DNA from: Hymenobacter mucosus
GTDB taxonomy: Bacteria; Bacteroidota; Bacteroidia; Cytophagales; Hymenobacteraceae
Direction: 5' to 3'
Assembly: GCF_900188255.1 (NCBI RefSeq)
Contig: NZ_FZNS01000002.1
Span: 558,001-622,000, forward strand
Length of the DNA stretch: 64,000 nt
Positions 43,475 to 52,268 of this stretch are shown in pieces. Position numbers and translations under genes: made by a program. Under the pieces are notes generated by a model. It made no database searches. It had not been told where the DNA came from and saw only the letters and a list, made by a program, of their open reading frames with translations. Position 1 is the stretch's first letter; every line of letters begins with the position of its first letter.

Positions 43475-43963
43475 TCAGGCAAAAGCTTTCCGCAGGAGTG
43501 CTATTTGCCCGGTATGATAATACGTATGCTGGATTACTCCCTGGAGCATGACGTACCAAGAGTTGGAAGTGCTATCCGGAATATTGCCGGGAGAAGTGCC
43601 GCGGCGGGTAAGGTCGGTATCCTGCAGGTTGCCTATTACGGCCCGCAACTGGTCGTGGGCTTGGCGTAGATAATCCTGCGTTGCTCGCCAGGCCTCCTCA
43701 TTAGGCAAAGCCGGCGGGGCCGGCCAGTTCTCGGCGTCAGTTGGGCCTAGTAGCGTGGCAGTTTCTAAGCGCCGACACACAATGTGCAGCCAGGTTTCCA
43801 GATGCAGCACAATTTCCCAGATGCTGTGCGCCCCAGCCAGGGGGTAGGCAGCGGCCTGAGCAGCAGTAATGCCCGCCAAGGTTGCCTGCAAGGACGGGCC
43901 CGCCCAGGCCTCTCCATCGAAGGCTCGCTGTAACTGGTCAAGAATTCGCTCTATTTCGTGCAT
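43475..43963 (-). CDS. DinB-like superfamily protein
   Basis: The product (162 residues) is a four-helix bundle of the DinB type: EIERILDQLQRAF, GAHSIWEIVLHLETWLHIV with the first metal His, and GVIQHTYYHTGQIALLRKA with the other two. Family members are metal-dependent transferases or stress proteins of unknown substrate. The start ATG at 43963 fits. The gene stands alone upstream of dapF, divergent from the methyltransferase gene. Confidence 0.88.
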   Translation of the reverse strand: MHEIERILDQLQRAFDGEAWAGPSLQATLAGITAAQAAAYPLAGAHSIWEIVLHLETWLHIVCRRLETATLLGPTDAENWPAPPALPNEEAWRATQDYLRQAHDQLRAVIGNLQDTDLTRRGTSPGNIPDSTSNSWYVMLQGVIQHTYYHTGQIALLRKAFA

Positions 43964-44063
43964 CTGCGAAAGTCTGCTGCCTATCCGTATCCTATACTGA
44001 CCGGAACTGCATCATGCCGTACCTTTGCCAGCCTGCCCTACTGGGCAGCGTAAAGGTAGCTCT

Positions 44064-44948
44064 ATGTACACGTTCCTCACCACCAGCCCTTGGGCCGACT
44101 ACGAACTAATCGACGCCGGCAACTTCGAAAAGCTGGAACGCTTCGGTAAGCACATTCTCGCCCGCCCTGAACCCCAGGCCATCTGGGACCCCCACCTACC
44201 CGCTTCGGAGTGGCAACGGGCCAACGCCACCTTTACCCGGGAGAAGGGTAGCCAGGAGCGCGGGCAGTGGAAAATCAAAGCCGGCACGCCGGAGCAGTGG
44301 ATTATCGGCTACGAGCGACCCGACGGCTTGAAGCTGCGGTTTCGGCTGGGTATGTCGTCGTTCAAGCACGTGGGCCTGTTCCCAGAGCAGGACCCCAACT
44401 GGCAGTTCATTTACCAGCAAACCCGCAAGCGCCGCGCCGCACAACCCCGGGTGCTCAACTTGTTTGCTTACACCGGCGCCGCTACCCTAGCTGCCCGCGC
44501 CGCGGGGGCCGATGTTACCCACCTCGACTCGGTGAAGCAGGTGAACTTCTGGGCCCGCGACAATATGGAAGCGTCCGGCCTGGATGGCGTCCGGTGGCTG
44601 GTAGAAGACGCTATGAAGTACGTGCGCCGGGAAGTAAAACGGGGCAGTAAGTACCAAGGCCTTATCCTCGATCCTCCCGCCTACGGCCGTGGTCCCAACG
44701 GGGAGAAATGGCAGCTGGAAGACGAGCTGAACGAGATGCTGAAGCTTTGCAAGGAGCTACTAGACCCCCAGGACCACTTTTTCCTCATCAACCTGTACTC
44801 CCTAGGCTTCTCGGCCCTAATTCTGGAAAACCTAGTGCATGAAATCTTCCCAGAGGCTCGTCAGACGCGGGAAATTGGGGAAATCTACTTGCACGACAAA
44901 GCGGCCCGCAAGCTTCCTCTGGGCACATTCTGCCGGTTTGCTACGTAA
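44064..44948 (+). CDS. class I SAM-dependent methyltransferase (RlmI-like)
   Basis: The product (294 residues) has a C-terminal Rossmann methyltransferase domain: VLNLFAYTGAATLAARAAGA motif I, THLDSVKQVNFWARDN, and LILDPPAYGRGPNGEKWQL, the NPPY-like motif of rRNA cytosine methyltransferases such as RlmI/RlmK. A short N-terminal beta domain (about residues 1-105) precedes it without a clear PUA motif. Methylation of 23S rRNA cytosine is inferred. ATG at 44064 is used; an upstream frame start at 44025 is rejected. Confidence 0.88.
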   Translation: MYTFLTTSPWADYELIDAGNFEKLERFGKHILARPEPQAIWDPHLPASEWQRANATFTREKGSQERGQWKIKAGTPEQWIIGYERPDGLKLRFRLGMSSFKHVGLFPEQDPNWQFIYQQTRKRRAAQPRVLNLFAYTGAATLAARAAGADVTHLDSVKQVNFWARDNMEASGLDGVRWLVEDAMKYVRREVKRGSKYQGLILDPPAYGRGPNGEKWQLEDELNEMLKLCKELLDPQDHFFLINLYSLGFSALILENLVHEIFPEARQTREIGEIYLHDKAARKLPLGTFCRFAT

Positions 44949-45077
44949 TACACAGGCCGCGCTACTTCCCATCGGGTAGCTAGCCTGGGCGGCGTCGGCC
45001 GCGGCTGAATGTGCCTTACCTTGGCAGGCCAGGTCCATCAGTATACTGCGCAACGCATCTACTCTCTTCCTCTTATA

Positions 45078-46031
45078 ATGCAGCATCCCCTCCCCCGTCA
45101 CCGGCGCTTGGCCCTCATCGACATGGGCACGAATACGTTCCACTTGCTGATTGTGGAGCTCCCGGAGCCCAGCCACCAGCAACCCGTAACGCTGTTGCGT
45201 ACTAAAGTGGGCGTGCGCTTGGGTGAGGGAGGCATCAGTAAAGGAGAAATTGCGCCGGCAGCTTTCGAGCGGGCCTTGCACACGCTCGTTGGGTTCAAGG
45301 AGGAAATTGAGCTGCATCAAGTAACGGACGTGCGTGCTACGGCCACTAGCGCCATGCGCGTAACCCGCAACGGCCCGGCCTTGGCGCAAGCTATTTTCGA
45401 GCAAACCGGCATTCGAGTAGAAGTTATTGCGGGTGACCGGGAGGCGGAGCTCATTGCCAAGGGTGTGCGCTGGGCGGTACCCTTGGGTAGCCAGCCTCAC
45501 CTCCTTGTGGATATTGGGGGCGGCTCTGTAGAGTTTATTATTGCCGATGAGGATACCATCTTCTGGAAGCAAAGCTTTGAAATAGGTGCTCAACGCCTTC
45601 TCGACAAGTTTTTCCCCGAGCCCAGCGGCTTGTTTCCAGCTTCGGCCGTAGCCGCCGAGCAGGAGTACCTGCGCACCATGCTGGCTCCTCTGGCCGCGGC
45701 CGTGCAGCAATACCGGCCCGTGGGCCTGGTAGGAGCCTCGGGCAGCTTTGATAGTCTAGCTGATATGCAACTGGGGCAGTTGCGCACCGAAGCCGAGCTA
45801 CCACCCCGCACGGAGCTTGCCCTCAGCAGCTTTCAGCGCAGCTACCAGCAGCTTCTGAGCTTAACCCATGAGCAGCGGGCAGCTATTCCCGGCATTCTGC
45901 CCATGCGCGCCGACATGCTAGTAGTCGCGTCCGTGCTGATTGATTTTGTGCTGACCACCACCGGTATCACCCACATCCAAACCTCAGCCTACGCCCTGAA
46001 GGAAGGTTTGCTAGCCGAGATGCTCGGCTAG
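45078..46031 (+). CDS. Ppx/GppA family phosphatase
   Basis: The product (317 residues) has an ASKHA fold with LALIDMGTNTFHLLIVEL at the N-terminus and HLLVDIGGGSVEFII in the second lobe, plus ATSAMRVTRN near residue 95. Members are exopolyphosphatase or guanosine pentaphosphate phosphatase; the short form without a C-terminal HD domain is typical of many Bacteroidota. ATG at 45078 is preferred to the start at 45009, which lies in a region without family resemblance. It is followed by the convergent metallopeptidase gene after about 30 bases. Confidence 0.92.
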   Translation: MQHPLPRHRRLALIDMGTNTFHLLIVELPEPSHQQPVTLLRTKVGVRLGEGGISKGEIAPAAFERALHTLVGFKEEIELHQVTDVRATATSAMRVTRNGPALAQAIFEQTGIRVEVIAGDREAELIAKGVRWAVPLGSQPHLLVDIGGGSVEFIIADEDTIFWKQSFEIGAQRLLDKFFPEPSGLFPASAVAAEQEYLRTMLAPLAAAVQQYRPVGLVGASGSFDSLADMQLGQLRTEAELPPRTELALSSFQRSYQQLLSLTHEQRAAIPGILPMRADMLVVASVLIDFVLTTTGITHIQTSAYALKEGLLAEMLG

Positions 46032-46061
46032 GCTTCGTCTGCTGGACTCAATGCATAAAGG

Positions 46062-47159
46062 CTAGCAGGCAGCTTTGGCGCTGCTACCGGCTTGCTGGCA
46101 GACTTTGTGAATAAAGGCCATTTTGTCTACTACCTCCGGCATGATGATGAACGGGTACGGGTCGGGTTGGCCCATGCTCCGGTTGAGGCTGTTCATGGTG
46201 AACGTGAGGGGTAGCCACAGCTGCATGATGCGGTTGAAGTCGGATATTTCGTAGGGCTCCTCGGTAATGGCCGCTTGCAAGCCTAGTTCGGCGGGCGCCG
46301 CCGCGGGGTTTACACTCAGCCCAAAGGCGTGAGCTGTTTGCAAGGTATCGAGGATGTGGAGGTAGTGCGCCCAGGTTTCGGCCCAGTCTTCCCAGGGGTG
46401 GCTACTGGCATAGGAGCTAATGAAATGCTGGGACCAGTCGTTGGGGGCACCTTGGTCATAGTGGCGTTGGAGGGCCTGCCCGTAGTCATCCTGCTCATCC
46501 CCAAACAGCGCCCGAAATTCTGTCAGGTGGGGCGTATTGTCGATGAGTTGGTCCCAGTAGTAGTGGCCTACCTCGTGGCGAAAATGCCCCAGCAGCGTGC
46601 GGTACACCTCGGCCATCGACTTGCGCGCCATTTCCCGCTCAATGTCGTCGGCCTCCGCAATATTGATAGTAATAAGGCCATTGTCGTGCCCGGTCATGAC
46701 CTTCTGGCCACCATCCTGGCTGGCATCGGCCAGGAAGTCGAACTGCAAGCCATGCTCCGGGTCCTCAAATTTACTTACCACCGGCAGGCCCATGCGCAGC
46801 AAGCTGTACACCAGGCGGTGCTTGGCTATTTCCAGCTTCCACCAGCGCAGGCGGTGTTCGGGCTCACTCAGGTTAGGAATAGTGCGGTTGAGGGCACACG
46901 CGGTGCAGAATTGGGTAGCACTCTCCGCTGGAACTAGCCAGTTGCACACCCCATCGGCATGGTTGCGGCAGTACGTGTAGGTAGGCGCGTTGGGCTGAGT
47001 GGTGCCGAACAAGCGGTAGGTGCGCCCATCTGCCTCCGCCACCAATGGAAACAGCTGCAGTTGTTTCGGCTCGAAGCCCAGGGGATAATGGCACTTCTCA
47101 CACTGGCTGTTTTCAAAGTACAGCAGTTGGCCGCAGTGGGTACACGTAAATAGCTTCAT
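46062..47159 (-). CDS. zinc-ribbon putative metallopeptidase (COG4307-like)
   Basis: The product (365 residues) begins with a zinc ribbon (CTHCGQLLYFENSQCEKCHYPLG; CxxC pairs at residues 5-8 and 20-23), a second Cys pair at FCTACALNR, and then a metalloprotease-like region with HEVGHYYW, an HExxH-type site, near residue 216, and a later Glu/His/Asp-rich region (SHPWEDWAETWAHYLHILD). Proteins of this kind are predicted cytoplasmic zinc-dependent peptidases of unknown substrate. It is divergent from the ATP-grasp/alpha-E/transglutaminase operon across a 309-base gap; the same families often occur together, so a functional link is inferred. Confidence 0.82.
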   Translation of the reverse strand: MKLFTCTHCGQLLYFENSQCEKCHYPLGFEPKQLQLFPLVAEADGRTYRLFGTTQPNAPTYTYCRNHADGVCNWLVPAESATQFCTACALNRTIPNLSEPEHRLRWWKLEIAKHRLVYSLLRMGLPVVSKFEDPEHGLQFDFLADASQDGGQKVMTGHDNGLITINIAEADDIEREMARKSMAEVYRTLLGHFRHEVGHYYWDQLIDNTPHLTEFRALFGDEQDDYGQALQRHYDQGAPNDWSQHFISSYASSHPWEDWAETWAHYLHILDTLQTAHAFGLSVNPAAAPAELGLQAAITEEPYEISDFNRIMQLWLPLTFTMNSLNRSMGQPDPYPFIIMPEVVDKMAFIHKVCQQAGSSAKAAC

Positions 47160-47468
47160 ACAGGCGCTGGCGGAGATACTGTTGCCTCTACGGCTAAGGT
47201 TAGGCTACGGATACTACCGGCGTGGCTATTCTAGGCTGATGCCAGGAAAACCTTGCTCCTATAGACTTACTGCACCTTCATTTTAGAGGTGCTTTTTACA
47301 AAAACACATACTTATTTGAAGTTACCCCTACGGGATTTAGGCCATTTCATGGTTTCTTACGTCAAGAACTATTCCGACTGCTTTCAAAACCACCCCCATT
47401 AGCAAACATGCCTCTGCTTAAAGGGGTCTGGTTGAAAGCAGCTTCCCGTTGTGCTTCTACTTCGTTAT
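47160..47468. other. divergent intergenic region upstream of the ATP-grasp operon
   Basis: This 309-base gap must contain promoters for both the metallopeptidase and ATP-grasp genes. I see no ORF and no long repeat. TATTTG at 47313-47318 only partly matches the TAnnTTTG element, so no promoter is called. Confidence 0.4.
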
Positions 47469-48926
47469 ATGCAGCAAAATTCCTTACTCCATTCCTACCG
47501 GGAGCAGCCCAATGTGTGGGACGAGATGTTTCTGGCCGAAGGCATCCGGCCCGAGTATCGGCACTTTGTATCAGCCATTGCCAACTTGGCGGGTCCTGAA
47601 ATGACCAGGAAGGTAGAGCTAGCCAAAAAGCTTTTTCTCAGCCAGGGCGTAACGTTCACGGTGTACAGCAGCGGCGAGGGGCTAGAGAAGATTTTTCCCT
47701 TCGACATCATTCCTCGCATCATCAACCACGCGGAATGGACGCGCATTGAGGCGGGAATTAAGCAGCGGCTGAAGGCCCTGAATATCTTCCTCAAGGATAT
47801 CTACCACCAGCAGTTTATTCTAAAAGATGGCATTGTACCTGCCGCGCTGGTGTACTCATGCCCGCAGTTTTTGCGGCAGATGATTAACGTGCACGTACCC
47901 CACGACATCTACACCCACATTGCGGGGGTTGATTTGATTCGGGACCACGACGGGGAGTTTTACGTGCTGGAGGACAACTTGCGTACGCCTTCGGGCGTGT
48001 CGTACATGCTTGAAAACCGGAGCATCACTTACCGTATTTTTCCTGACCTGCTGCCCAGAAACAATGTGCAGCCCGTGAAAGACTACCCCGACTTACTTTT
48101 CCGCAACTTGCTGGCCCTGGGCAGCCGGCAGGCTAGCGAGGCGACCGTCGTGCTACTGTCACCGGGCATTTACAACTCCGCCTACTTCGAGCACAGCACC
48201 CTGGCCCGCCTGATGGGTATTCGGCTGGTGGAAAGCCGCGACCTGATGGTGCACAACCACTTTGTGTACATGAAAACCACCCAGGGGCTCACCCGCGTGG
48301 ATGTTATCTACCGCCGCGTGGATGACGAATTTATTGACCCTCTTACGTTCCGGCCCGATAGTGCCTTGGGCGTATCGGGGCTGTACTGGGCGTACCGCAA
48401 GGGCAACGTAGCCATTGTGAATGCCATGGGCAACGGCGTGGCCGACGACAAAGCAGTGTACAGCTACGTGCCCGACATGATCCGGTACTACCTCAACGAG
48501 GAGCCTATTCTCAAGAACGTGCCCACCTACCAACTCGCCGACGCGGACAAGCGCCAACTGGTGTTCGACAACATGGACCGCATGGTGGTGAAGCGTACCA
48601 ATGAGTCAGGCGGGTACGGGATGCTGATTGGCAGCAGCGCCACGGAGCAGGAAATGAACGAGTTCAAGGCCGCCATCTTACAAGACCCGCGCAGCTTTAT
48701 TGCCCAGCCCATTATCAGCCTTTCCTCTACCCCCTGTTACATCGACGGGGTGCTCCAACCCCGCCGCGTTGACCTGCGTCCCTTTGCTCTGTACGGCCCT
48801 TCCGGCATCGACATTGTACCCGGTGGCCTCACGCGGGTAGCTCTGCGGGAAGGCTCCTTGGTTGTAAACTCTTCCCAAGGCGGAGGCAGCAAAGACACGT
48901 GGGTGCTAGGGCCGGAAGCAAGCTAA
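47469..48926 (+). CDS. circularly permuted type 2 ATP-grasp protein
   Basis: The product (485 residues) is of the DUF404/DUF407 group: NVWDEMFLAEG, the core HIAGVDLIRDHDGEFYVLEDNLRTPSGVSYM (key DGEFYVLEDNLRTPSG), RVDVIYRRVDDEFIDPL, and DMIRYYLNEEPIL. The closing part (YVPDMIRYYL, MVVKRTNESGGYGMLIG, IAQPIISLSSTP) has the ATP-binding Lys and Gly loop. Predicted to be an amide- or peptide-bond ligase acting on glutamate/aspartate-like substrates. ATG at 47469 is preferred to 47451. It is the first of three plus-strand genes with alpha-E and transglutaminase genes that follow. Confidence 0.88.
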   Translation: MQQNSLLHSYREQPNVWDEMFLAEGIRPEYRHFVSAIANLAGPEMTRKVELAKKLFLSQGVTFTVYSSGEGLEKIFPFDIIPRIINHAEWTRIEAGIKQRLKALNIFLKDIYHQQFILKDGIVPAALVYSCPQFLRQMINVHVPHDIYTHIAGVDLIRDHDGEFYVLEDNLRTPSGVSYMLENRSITYRIFPDLLPRNNVQPVKDYPDLLFRNLLALGSRQASEATVVLLSPGIYNSAYFEHSTLARLMGIRLVESRDLMVHNHFVYMKTTQGLTRVDVIYRRVDDEFIDPLTFRPDSALGVSGLYWAYRKGNVAIVNAMGNGVADDKAVYSYVPDMIRYYLNEEPILKNVPTYQLADADKRQLVFDNMDRMVVKRTNESGGYGMLIGSSATEQEMNEFKAAILQDPRSFIAQPIISLSSTPCYIDGVLQPRRVDLRPFALYGPSGIDIVPGGLTRVALREGSLVVNSSQGGGSKDTWVLGPEAS

Positions 48927-49013
48927 AGCAAGTCGCTCTCCCCTGCCCGACTAGCTGCTGCGTACCGGTGGGTACGCGCCACAATCCCCGTTTCACTATT
49001 TGATTTTCCCTTT

Positions 49014-49949
49014 ATGCTGAGTCGCGTTGCTGACACTATTTATTGGCTGGCTCGTTACATGGAGCGCACGCAAGCCATGTTGCAGGTGATTCGCACGAGC
49101 TACATTTTCTCCCAGGAAGAACCCCACTACCGAGGCTGGGAGCCACTGCTACACACCTTCGGCGACCTTACCCCGGAGGAAATCCGCACCGCGCTTCAGG
49201 ACACCAGCCGCGTGCTTACCCATCTGGTTTTCGATAAGGCCAACGGCGTGTCAGCCTACAATAACATTATGCAGGCCCGCGAAAATGCTCGGGCTGTGCA
49301 GGACCACATTACTAAGGAAGTGTGGCAGAGCCTAAACGAGTACTACCACACTATTCGCCAGGCCGAGCTAGTGCAGCAAGCCACCTCCGAAGACCCTGTT
49401 TCGGGCCTGGATGTGCTGGTGAAGCAAGGAATGCTGTTTGCGGGCACTGTGCAGCACACTATGCCGCGCGATGAAGGCTACGTGTTTTTGAGCCTGGGTA
49501 AGTTTTTGGAGCGGGCTCTGCAAACCACTGATGTGCTGCGCCTCAACCTTAGTCACTTCGTAGTAGAGCACCACTACCCAATGGGCGCGCCGGAGTTGCG
49601 CCACGTGCTGTACGGCCTGTACGGACACGAGCTGTACGCCAAAACCTACAAGGGCGTTCTTACCCCAACTAATGCCCTGCAAATGATTGTGTACGAGACC
49701 GACTTTCCGCACTCGCTGGCGTACAGCCTGCGCCAGCTAATGCGCCACTGCGAACGGCTGAAGGACAAAAGCCCGCCCGAAAGCTACAGCAAGGTGCACT
49801 TTCTCATTGGCAAGGCGAAGAACAGCGTGGCGTACAGTACCCTGAACACGGATGACAGCGCCCAACTCGACCAGTTTTTGCGCCAAACGCGGGCCGAGCT
49901 GCTCGATATTTCGGCGGCACTGAATACCTACTATTTCGGCCACAGCTAA
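49014..49949 (+). CDS. alpha-E domain protein (DUF403)
   Basis: The product (311 residues) is mainly helical and matches the alpha-E group: MLSRVADTIYWLARYMERTQAML at the start (key ADTIYWLARYMERT), ENARAVQDHITKEVW, FLSLGKFLERALQTTDVLRL, and LRQLMRHCERL. Its precise activity is unknown, but in sequenced genomes it is nearly always next to the permuted ATP-grasp protein and is thought to work with it. It starts 87 bases after that gene and ends 11 bases before the transglutaminase, consistent with an operon. Confidence 0.9.
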   Translation: MLSRVADTIYWLARYMERTQAMLQVIRTSYIFSQEEPHYRGWEPLLHTFGDLTPEEIRTALQDTSRVLTHLVFDKANGVSAYNNIMQARENARAVQDHITKEVWQSLNEYYHTIRQAELVQQATSEDPVSGLDVLVKQGMLFAGTVQHTMPRDEGYVFLSLGKFLERALQTTDVLRLNLSHFVVEHHYPMGAPELRHVLYGLYGHELYAKTYKGVLTPTNALQMIVYETDFPHSLAYSLRQLMRHCERLKDKSPPESYSKVHFLIGKAKNSVAYSTLNTDDSAQLDQFLRQTRAELLDISAALNTYYFGHS

Positions 49950-49960
49950 CGCTAACAGCT

Positions 49961-50935
49961 ATGCCTTCCTACACCATCAAGCATCTTACGCGCTACACCT
50001 ACGCTGCCCCGGTTATCGACTGCGCCAACCAGCTCATGATTTACCCGCTGGAAGATGAGCGTCTAGAAGTGAAGCGCCACGAAGTAGTGGTATCATCCGA
50101 TCCGGAGCTTGCATTTTTCACTGACTACTTTGGCAACAAGATTGGGGTATTTACCATCATTAAGCCTCACAATGAGTTACTGATTGAATCGAACCTGGAA
50201 GTTATTACCTCCCCCATTCAATTTCCCATGGACGAGGAAGCGGCCGAGCAGCAGTGGCACCACCTAGCTTCCTTGCACCAGGATGCGGCTTTCATCGACT
50301 TTCTGACGCCCGACCCTTCCCCACTTCAGCAGGAGATTTATGAAGTATTGCAGAGCGTAACCGACCAGCATGAGAAGCCACTGAAAAACGCCCTGGTGCT
50401 GTCGGAGTACGTGTACGACCATTTCCAGTACGAGCAAGGCGTGACCAACGTGGAAACTCCCACGGAGGAAATCTGGCGGCTACGAGCTGGTGTGTGCCAG
50501 GATTTTGCCCACATGCTGCTGTATATGCTACGCCTCACGGGCATTCCGGCCCGCTACGTGAGCGGCTACGTGTGCCCCAAGCAGGAAGGCATGCGCGGTA
50601 CGGGCGCTACTCATGCGTGGGTTGAAGCCTACATTCCATTCTATGGTTGGCTGGGCCTAGACCCCACCAACAACTGCATTGTGAACGACGGCCATGTACG
50701 CATGGCCCTGGGCCGCCACTTTTCCGACTGCACTCCTATCAAAGGCACGTACAAAGGTACCGGCGCTCATACCCTCACCGTATCGGTGCACATTGAAAAC
50801 GGAGAAGCCGACACCCAGGAGCCTCTCTTTGAAGAGCCCGTGTATGTGCAGGAAGCCAAGGTGCCTATTGTGCCCGTGAACTCCTATCGCAAGTACGTGA
50901 CCTGGGAACAGCAACAGCAACAACAGCAGCAGTAA
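49961..50935 (+). CDS. transglutaminase-like protein with Bact_transglu_N domain
   Basis: The product (324 residues) has an N-terminal beta domain (YTIKHLTRYTYAAPVIDCANQLM; key TRYTYAAPV) and a papain-fold core with the triad Cys in GVCQDFAHMLLYML, His in GTGATHAWVEAYIPFYGW and Asp in LGLDPTNNC. No signal peptide. It is the third gene of the ATP-grasp/alpha-E set, where it is predicted to process the amide product or attach it to a protein. It ends in eight Gln codons of mixed CAG/CAA (50909-50932), a tract that can vary in length. Confidence 0.9.
   Translation: MPSYTIKHLTRYTYAAPVIDCANQLMIYPLEDERLEVKRHEVVVSSDPELAFFTDYFGNKIGVFTIIKPHNELLIESNLEVITSPIQFPMDEEAAEQQWHHLASLHQDAAFIDFLTPDPSPLQQEIYEVLQSVTDQHEKPLKNALVLSEYVYDHFQYEQGVTNVETPTEEIWRLRAGVCQDFAHMLLYMLRLTGIPARYVSGYVCPKQEGMRGTGATHAWVEAYIPFYGWLGLDPTNNCIVNDGHVRMALGRHFSDCTPIKGTYKGTGAHTLTVSVHIENGEADTQEPLFEEPVYVQEAKVPIVPVNSYRKYVTWEQQQQQQQQ
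50909..50932 (+). repeat. CAG/CAA tract coding poly-Gln
   Basis: Eight consecutive Gln codons in the order CAG CAA CAG CAA CAA CAG CAG CAG close the transglutaminase gene just before its TAA. Such trinucleotide tracts are prone to length change. Confidence 0.9.
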
Positions 50936-51031
50936 GAGCGACGGTAAACGTAAGTTTGGGGCGAAATGCAGTCTACCCTCTATGGCTTTGCCCCAGGGGT
51001 AGGCTACCTCACACGCCTTCTACTTTACCTC

Positions 51032-52099
51032 ATGACGACTACCATACCTTACACCCAGCTTTTTGCCTTCGCCGAATCGGTTTTCCGTGGCATGGGCTGC
51101 CCGGAGGAAGATGCTACCCTAGCCACTGAAACTTTACTTTCCGCTGACCTGCGTGGCATTGACTCCCACGGGGTAGCACGCCTTATCGGGTATGTGCGCC
51201 TGTGGGAAGCGGGCCGCATCAACGCTACGCCCCGGGTAGGCGTCACGTACGAAACGCCTAGCACGGCTGTGGTAGATGGCGATGGTGGACTAGGCTTAGT
51301 AGTAGGCCCTAAGGCCATGCAGGTAGCCATGGAAAAGGCGCGACAGGTAGGCACGGGCTGGGTGTCGGTGAAGAACTCCAACCATTTCGGCATTGCTGGC
51401 TACCATGCCATGAAGGCATTGGCCCACGACATGATTGGCATCGCCATGACGAATGCTTCGCCGCTGGTGGCGCCTACGTATTCCTTAGAGCGCCTGCTGG
51501 GTACCAACCCCATTGCCGTGGCCGTTCCCGCTGGCAACCAGCCTGATTTCGTGCTCGACATGGCAACGACTACTGCGGCAAATGGCAAGCTCGAAATAGC
51601 CCAGCGGAAGAACATCCCTATTCCCGAAGGATGGGCCCAAACAGCCGAAGGCCTGGGATCTACGGACCCCAATGCCGTGAAGAACGGAGGGGCTTTGCTG
51701 CCCCTGGGCGGTGCTACGGGCTCCCACAAGGGCTATGGCCTGGGAGCAGTAGTGGACATCTTCTCGGCAGTGCTGAGCGGTGCTAACTATGGCCCCTGGG
51801 TGCCGCCCTTCGTAGCCTTCTTGCAGCCTTCCGAGAACCCTGTTGGACAGGGATTAGGCCACTTCTTCGGGGCCATGCGCGTAGATGCCTTCCGGCCCGC
51901 TACCGAGTTCAAGGCCCATATGGATAACTGGATTACTACCTTCCGGGAAGCACGTGCCACGGAAGGTCAGCACGTCCTTATTCCGGGCGACCCAGAGCGC
52001 GAAATGTCCGTAGTTCGGCTCCTCGAAGGCATTCCGCTCCTCGAACCCGTGCTACAAGATCTGGAATCAGTGGGCGCTAAGTTTGGCATGAAGCTATAA
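51032..52099 (+). CDS. malate/L-lactate dehydrogenase-type (Ldh family) oxidoreductase
   Basis: The product (355 residues) matches the LDH2/MDH2 family that includes ureidoglycolate and 2,3-diketogulonate dehydrogenases: SADLRGIDSHGVARLIGYV, VVDGDGGLGLVVG, SVKNSNHFGIAGYHAM with the catalytic His, FVLDMATTTAANGKLE, and GSHKGYGLGAVVDI. It uses NAD(P) with 2-oxo acids or alpha-hydroxy acids. ATG at 51032 gives the usual start. It starts 96 bases after the transglutaminase gene, so it may be read through from that operon or have its own promoter; a terminator follows. Confidence 0.9.
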   Translation: MTTTIPYTQLFAFAESVFRGMGCPEEDATLATETLLSADLRGIDSHGVARLIGYVRLWEAGRINATPRVGVTYETPSTAVVDGDGGLGLVVGPKAMQVAMEKARQVGTGWVSVKNSNHFGIAGYHAMKALAHDMIGIAMTNASPLVAPTYSLERLLGTNPIAVAVPAGNQPDFVLDMATTTAANGKLEIAQRKNIPIPEGWAQTAEGLGSTDPNAVKNGGALLPLGGATGSHKGYGLGAVVDIFSAVLSGANYGPWVPPFVAFLQPSENPVGQGLGHFFGAMRVDAFRPATEFKAHMDNWITTFREARATEGQHVLIPGDPEREMSVVRLLEGIPLLEPVLQDLESVGAKFGMKL

Positions 52100-52106
52100 G
52101 CTGCCT

Positions 52107-52136
52107 CAACAGAATAAGCTCCCACTTATTCTGTTG
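52107..52136 (+). terminator. hairpin terminator after the Ldh-family gene
   Basis: Perfect 12-base arms (52107-52118 and 52125-52136) around a 6-base loop start 7 bases after the stop codon. The loop and short T content fit an intrinsic terminator. Confidence 0.8.
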
Positions 52137-52146
52137 TACCACAGCC

Positions 52147-52219
52147 TAGCATTGCAAAACGCCATCCTAAGTATAGCGCGAATGTGCAGCTATACCTGAG
52201 ATGGCGTTTTGCAATGCTA
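52147..52219. repeat. second, longer inverted repeat in the Ldh / L,D-transpeptidase gap
   Basis: Arms 52147-52166 and 52200-52219 are perfect 20-base complements, and an inner 6-base pair (52171-52176 and 52190-52195) extends the stem. It directly follows the first terminator hairpin and precedes the L,D-transpeptidase stop (52269). As the genes converge here it could protect or end the minus-strand transcript. Confidence 0.75.
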
Positions 52220-52268
52220 TTGGCTAGTGACGTTTCATTATCACTGGAACAGCAACTAATTGAGGGGG

